Source: Actinomycetota bacterium | Lineage (GTDB): Bacteria > Actinomycetota > Acidimicrobiia > IMCC26256 > PALSA-610 | Length of the DNA stretch: 64,000 nt | Assembly: GCA_005773635.1 (NCBI GenBank) | Contig: SXHN01000118.1 | Span: forward strand, 124,001 to 188,000 | Reading direction: 5' to 3' | Shown here: piece after piece, positions 60,366-64,000 of the stretch | How the letters are laid out: each line of letters starts with the position of its first letter | Position numbering within the stretch: the stretch's first letter is position 1 | The notes under the pieces: generated by a model | The model's input: only the letters and a program-made list of their open reading frames with translations | What the model was told of the DNA's origin: nothing | The model's database searches: none | Translations under genes and position numbers: made by a program

Positions 60366-61646
60366 TTACCACTGCGTTTCTAGGTTGACTTCAAACGCAT
60401 CGATGTATTCCCGGGCCGCGTCGCGTATCGATGGAGCGTCCAGCCCGAACTGATCGAGGTGGTACTGCACTCCGCCGAATTTTCCACGGGGATGAACTTG
60501 CATGAAAGCATCCATCGCCCGGCGAATTTCACCACTGAACGGCTGACCCGCGACCGCGTAAACCTTTTCGACCGCGACGATGTCGTCGGCCATGAACTCA
60601 TCAAAATGAAGGTCGATGGAGTGCTCTGGTGCTACCAGGTGACGATCGCGGACCGCACCGGCGTAAAGATCCAGAATTCGGTCTCGCCAGTAGGCGCCCA
60701 ACTCATGCAGATCAATCGGAGTCCGGCGGCTCAAACGCGCCGTATACGCAGCCATCGTCACGAAACTCGCAATCACTGAAACCGGATCGCGATGGGTGAA
60801 TACCAGGGTTGCATCTGGGAACGAGCCCAGAATCGCTGGGATTTGTTCAAGGTGCTGGGGGGACTTCAAGACCCAACGGGTTGGCTCCAACCTAGGACGT
60901 TGAAACTGACACACCTGCAACATCAGTTTGAGGTAGTCGTAGCTCGGCTGTTGATCGTGCGCCTTGTAGTAGTCGCGATAGCTGGGAACTCGTGCAGAAG
61001 TCTCGAACAGCATCGTTGAGCAGTCGATCGCGAGGAGCTGAATCTCTTCGTGGACATGATCAACGGTCATTTCGTGCATACGCTTGAAATGCGGGAGCGC
61101 CTCGTTGAGAAACCACAATCCGGCTTCGCAACGGGCCCTTCGATCATCGGGACTGGCACCACGCTGTTCAGCGAGCGGCGGAACCGGTTCGAGGCTTTCC
61201 CAATAGGGCAGGCTCCGGAGATTCGGGTCGGCAGCCATCAGGTTGTGAAGATGGGTTGTGCCAGTGCGCGGCAGGCCGACAATAACGACTGGTGCGACAA
61301 TCGGTTCGGCGCGCACTGCTGGATTGCGACGCACAAAATCCGTTGCCAACAGGCGGTTTGTCAACAATTGCAACGTTTGCGAATGCACTACTACCCTGCC
61401 GGCGCCCGTCAGTTCCCCTTCCAAACGCGACGCGTCGACAAACACATGGACTCGTTCGAAAAACGAGTCGTCGGCGCCGAAATCTGTGAGTCCAGTCTCC
61501 GACTGTGCTTTCTGAATGAGCGCGTCCGCGTCCAACACCACGCCGGCGCCGATGGCATCCATGCCCGCCAGCATTTCTTCGATCGATGGCGAAAACATCG
61601 GGGTAGCGAGGTCATCGAGCGTGATCGAAGGCGGGCGTTCGCCCAT
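60366..61646 (-). CDS. Sulfotransferase-family protein
   Basis: A 426-residue protein with the PAPS-binding sulfotransferase fold. The 5'-phosphosulfate loop is VIVGLPRTGTTHLHNLMAAD near residue 121. The 3'-phosphate segment is WVLKSPQHLEQIPAIL, then TLVFTHRDPVSVIASF. It belongs to the Sulfotransfer_3-type group common in actinobacteria and marine bacteria, with lipid or small-molecule acceptors. The ATG shares a base with the stop of the CoA-transferase gene (TAATG), so the two are coupled. The acceptor is unknown, but the CoA-transferase suggests a carboxylic-acid metabolite. Confidence 0.85.
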   Translation of the reverse strand: MGERPPSITLDDLATPMFSPSIEEMLAGMDAIGAGVVLDADALIQKAQSETGLTDFGADDSFFERVHVFVDASRLEGELTGAGRVVVHSQTLQLLTNRLLATDFVRRNPAVRAEPIVAPVVIVGLPRTGTTHLHNLMAADPNLRSLPYWESLEPVPPLAEQRGASPDDRRARCEAGLWFLNEALPHFKRMHEMTVDHVHEEIQLLAIDCSTMLFETSARVPSYRDYYKAHDQQPSYDYLKLMLQVCQFQRPRLEPTRWVLKSPQHLEQIPAILGSFPDATLVFTHRDPVSVIASFVTMAAYTARLSRRTPIDLHELGAYWRDRILDLYAGAVRDRHLVAPEHSIDLHFDEFMADDIVAVEKVYAVAGQPFSGEIRRAMDAFMQVHPRGKFGGVQYHLDQFGLDAPSIRDAAREYIDAFEVNLETQW

Positions 61647-62878
61647 TAGCCCACCACGTTCGCAGCACGTAGGTCGGCGACCTTGGCCGCGTCGTACCCC
61701 AACAAGCGTGCGAGTACCGCGTCAGTGTGCTCGCCGACAGTTGGCGCTTTGGATGGCACGGGGACTTCTTCGCCGATCAACTTCACCGGGAATGGGAGTT
61801 GCTCGCAATCAAGAATCGACCGATCGATCCACGGCAAACGCGTTTGGAACTGCTCGTCGTCTGCAATTGTCTTGGGTGTGTTCACCGGTGCCAGCGGCGT
61901 GTTGTGGGTATTGCCAAATTCGAGCCATTCCGCGCTGGTCCGTGTCTTGAACTCATCGCGCAATAGAGAATGGAGCTCTTTATTGCCTTTCGCATGGTCG
62001 GCATACTGCGATCCAGGCCACCGCTCGAACCACTCTGGCTTGCCCACTCCGTGTGCAAAATTCTTCCAAAACTCGCGTTCGCTAGCCATGAAAAGCACAT
62101 GGCCATCTTTGGTTTCATACATCTGATATCGCACACCCTCGCGCATACCAGCCGTACCTGGCGCTCGACGCTCGAAGTTGTCCGAAGCATTGCCGGTCAC
62201 TTCGGATTGCGGACGCTCATACGCTTTGTGCGACTCAATGCGGTACCAATCGAAATATGCAGCTGCATCGGATTGTGCAATTTCCATAAAGGCGCTTTCG
62301 CCCGTCGCTCGTGCGCGAATAATTGCGGCGAGGATGCCAAGCGCACCGAATGCTGGGCCTGCATGAATCCCGATTGAGCTGTGCTCCGGGATGTAACAGA
62401 AGCCGTCATCGTCGTAAGCAGGGGGTACTTGGCCAGCCCATGTGTCGTAGGCAATGCCATGACTCGGCATGTCCTTGTACGGGCCAGTCATGCCGTAGCC
62501 AGAGATCGTGCAGAACACGATTTTCGGATTGACCTTCACAAGGTCGTCATAGCCGAGGCCGCGTTTCGCGAGCGCGCCCGGGCGCATGGCTTCGACCACC
62601 GCATCTGCACCCGCGACAAGATCTTTATAGATTTGCACTCCCTCAGGAGTGCGCAAGTCGATCGCGATTGAATTTTTCCCACGGTTGACGTGAAGGTGCA
62701 GCAATGAGTTGCCCTCCACAATGGGCCAGGTCATCCTTCGGATGTAGTCACCGGCGAGTGGCTCAACCTTGATCACGTCTGCGCCCATATCGGCGAGGTG
62801 CGTCGTCACCGAAGCAGGGCCGAGCATCGAAGATTCAATGATGCGCACGCCTGCGAGCAGTCCCTCGTTACTAGTCAT
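61646..62878 (-). CDS. Class III CoA-transferase (CaiB/BaiF family)
   Basis: A 410-residue family III CoA-transferase. The N-terminal GVRIIESSMLGPASVTTHLA, DVIKVEPLAGDYIRRM, NRGKNSIAIDL and the segment MEIAQSDAAAYFDW with the catalytic aspartate D204 are conserved. It moves CoA between carboxylates through an anhydride with the aspartate, without ATP. It starts at ATG 62878 and is coupled to the sulfotransferase gene by TAATG. Substrates could be hydroxy or dicarboxylic acids, such as carnitine-, bile-acid- or formyl/oxalyl-type compounds; none can be chosen from sequence. Confidence 0.92.
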   Translation of the reverse strand: MTSNEGLLAGVRIIESSMLGPASVTTHLADMGADVIKVEPLAGDYIRRMTWPIVEGNSLLHLHVNRGKNSIAIDLRTPEGVQIYKDLVAGADAVVEAMRPGALAKRGLGYDDLVKVNPKIVFCTISGYGMTGPYKDMPSHGIAYDTWAGQVPPAYDDDGFCYIPEHSSIGIHAGPAFGALGILAAIIRARATGESAFMEIAQSDAAAYFDWYRIESHKAYERPQSEVTGNASDNFERRAPGTAGMREGVRYQMYETKDGHVLFMASEREFWKNFAHGVGKPEWFERWPGSQYADHAKGNKELHSLLRDEFKTRTSAEWLEFGNTHNTPLAPVNTPKTIADDEQFQTRLPWIDRSILDCEQLPFPVKLIGEEVPVPSKAPTVGEHTDAVLARLLGYDAAKVADLRAANVVG

Positions 62879-62925
62879 GCCCAGAAACTACGGCGCTACG
62901 ACGCATCCTCACAAAACAACGATGG

Positions 62926-63450
62926 TCAGGAGCATGCCATCTCAAAGTCAAGCAGCCAACGTTTGACGGACAACCCCCAGGCGTAATGGTTGAGCTTCCC
63001 ATCAGCTGCAACGATGCGATGGCACGGAACAAACAGGGACGCAGCATTTCGTGCACACACTTGGCCCGCGGCCCGAGCACCGCGCGGCACATCCATTCTC
63101 TGCGCCAATTCGCCGTAGCTAATCGTTTCGCCTGGGCGGACCCTACAGAGTTCGCGCCAACCCCGTTCGCGCACCTGCGTCGATTGCTGCCGCACTGATA
63201 TCGAATCAATCGCGGTTGTATCGCCGTCGAAATACTGCACAATCAGCTCGGCGATCCCGCGATGCACAACATCCTGTAACACGCGCGGCCGCAGCGAAGG
63301 GTGAATGAGCGCGAGCAGCCGGTTCGCGTCCTGCGTGAAGCCGCATGCGATCACAGCGTCGCCGTTCGATATCACCATGCAGGTACCAACCGGAGTACTC
63401 ATCGAATACACCTGCGATGGCACCGCTTCTGATGACGACAACTCACTCAT
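62926..63450 (-). CDS. ogt: Methylated-DNA-protein-cysteine methyltransferase
   Basis: A 174-residue suicide DNA repair protein. The acceptor cysteine is C143 in the FVPCHRIVAADGKLNHYAWG motif. The recognition helix GETISYGELAQRMDVPRGAR, with the arginine finger and VCARNA asparagine hinge, precedes it. It transfers the methyl group from O6-methylguanine to the cysteine. The ATG at 63450 has GGAGG eight bases upstream; an in-frame ATG at 63471 lies before that site. It overlaps the stop of the alkA gene by 8 bases. The two-gene order matches alkylation-repair operons. Confidence 0.95.
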   Translation of the reverse strand: MSELSSSEAVPSQVYSMSTPVGTCMVISNGDAVIACGFTQDANRLLALIHPSLRPRVLQDVVHRGIAELIVQYFDGDTTAIDSISVRQQSTQVRERGWRELCRVRPGETISYGELAQRMDVPRGARAAGQVCARNAASLFVPCHRIVAADGKLNHYAWGLSVKRWLLDFEMACS

Positions 63451-64000
63451 GAGATATTCCTCCAAGCGCACTCCAACAGTGCATCATTGCGTAACTACGA
63501 AAGGGTCGCCATTGCTGCGAATGACCTTCGAGATCCTTTTCAATGCCCAACGCCAACGCACCTTTTCGCACACCAAGGTCCGTCGACAAGAAGGCGTCGG
63601 GGTCGCCGAGTGCTCGCATCGCGATGTAGCTCGCCGTCCACGGCCCGACACCTTTCACAGCGAGCAACATCTTCGCCGTGGCGATCGGATCGCTCCAAGG
63701 TTCGAGCACCACGTCCCCGCCGACAACAGCACGCGCGATGCGTTGCACAGTTGCAATCCGAGCAGTTGGCATCCCGATGTTGGTGAGATCCGCAGCTGCC
63801 ACGGCCGCCGCCGACGGAAACGACAAGCGCAACCCGCTGAAATGCGATGTGTAGGCATCCCCACACCGATCCACGATGCGACTCACCACCGTCCGTGCGC
63901 CTGCCACCGAGACTTGTTGGCCAACAATCGCACGAACTGCCATTTCAAACCCATCCACGGCGCCAGGCACTCGCAATCCGGGATTGCGAAGCAAGGACGC
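63443..64000 (-). CDS. alkA: DNA-3-methyladenine glycosylase II (AlkA), C-terminal part
   Basis: The last 185 residues of an AlkA protein; the gene continues beyond the right edge. GLRVPGAVDGFEMAVRAIVG, then QQVSVAGARTVVSRIV open the glycosylase fold. The helix-hairpin-helix motif is LLAVKGVGPWTASYIAMRAL, and the catalytic aspartate lies in FLSTDLGVRKGALALG. It removes alkylated bases from DNA. The segment resembles mycobacterial AlkA, which is fused to an Ada-type methyltransferase N-terminal domain, so this gene may be an Ada-AlkA fusion; the missing part is off the window. It is directly upstream of ogt and overlaps it. Confidence 0.9.
   Translation of the reverse strand, partial: ASLLRNPGLRVPGAVDGFEMAVRAIVGQQVSVAGARTVVSRIVDRCGDAYTSHFSGLRLSFPSAAAVAAADLTNIGMPTARIATVQRIARAVVGGDVVLEPWSDPIATAKMLLAVKGVGPWTASYIAMRALGDPDAFLSTDLGVRKGALALGIEKDLEGHSQQWRPFRSYAMMHCWSALGGISHE

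Noticed and set aside
1-64000. CRISPR arrays, tRNA or rRNA genes, insertion sequences, prophage.
   Set aside because: Looked for regular repeat-spacer patterns, cloverleaf-like T-loop sequences, transposase motifs and phage genes; none were recognised.

Overview
The window is a gene-dense bacterial chromosome segment of moderately high GC. Many genes start with GTG, and a few with TTG. The gene families point to an actinobacterium, most likely of the class Acidimicrobiia: a type I pantothenate kinase, a TIGR03086-type DinB-fold protein, many acyl-CoA dehydrogenases and SDRs, an actinobacterial-style Rrf2 regulator, a secreted M23 peptidase with GDAxFxGS-type repeats, and an AlkA resembling the mycobacterial one. 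The taxonomic call is inference, because the window holds no rRNA or other marker. I saw no tRNA, rRNA, CRISPR array, IS element or prophage.

Layout. 0-8.5 kb: the end of an aldo/keto reductase, a TetR regulator, coaA, a MocR-type regulator divergent from a semialdehyde dehydrogenase/aminotransferase pair (probably beta-alanine-type amino acid catabolism), and a divergent pair of acyl-CoA dehydrogenases. 8.5-18.8 kb: an orphan LuxR-type response regulator, an omega-amidase-like hydrolase, two secreted repeat proteins (a beta-propeller and a beta-helix), an Rrf2 regulator divergent from a TauE/SafE transporter across a well-defined promoter/operator region, an SDR, a DinB-fold protein, an ApbE-like flavin transferase and a rhodanese. 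18.9-41.8 kb: a large catabolic region with a P450, a phosphohistidine-swivel protein, an acyl-CoA ligase, a thiolase-fold protein plus DUF35 partner, a zinc dehydrogenase, a molybdopterin oxidoreductase, a Rieske oxygenase, several SDRs, acyl-CoA dehydrogenases, and an operon for the E1alpha/E1beta/E2 of a 2-oxoacid dehydrogenase.

The most striking feature is a palindromic operator with consensus close to AACTAACCGCGCGGTTAGTT. It recurs in front of at least four transcription units of the 20-36 kb region (about 21.97, 29.37, 33.50 and 35.55 kb), with a looser variant near 41.92 kb. A TetR gene at 33.5-34.1 kb ends inside one copy. These scattered and divergent operons therefore look like one local regulon for breaking down an unidentified organic compound through CoA thioesters. 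The chemistry suggested is hydroxylation (P450, Rieske), alcohol/ketone interconversion (SDRs, zinc dehydrogenase), CoA activation, alpha-beta desaturation, carbon-carbon cleavage by a thiolase-fold/DUF35 pair, and oxidative decarboxylation.

42-64 kb: a cell-wall M23 peptidase, a small secreted protein behind a possibly structured leader, a small J-domain protein, a SnoaL-like protein, gcvP under a tandem glycine riboswitch, a second orphan response regulator, an ABC-F ATPase, a phytanoyl-CoA dioxygenase-like protein, a heterodimeric ABC exporter with one degenerate ATP site, an aminotransferase, a ceramidase-like protein coupled to an EamA transporter, an OafA-type acyltransferase, a sulfotransferase coupled to a class III CoA-transferase, and an alkylation-repair pair (ogt and the end of an alkA) running off the right edge.
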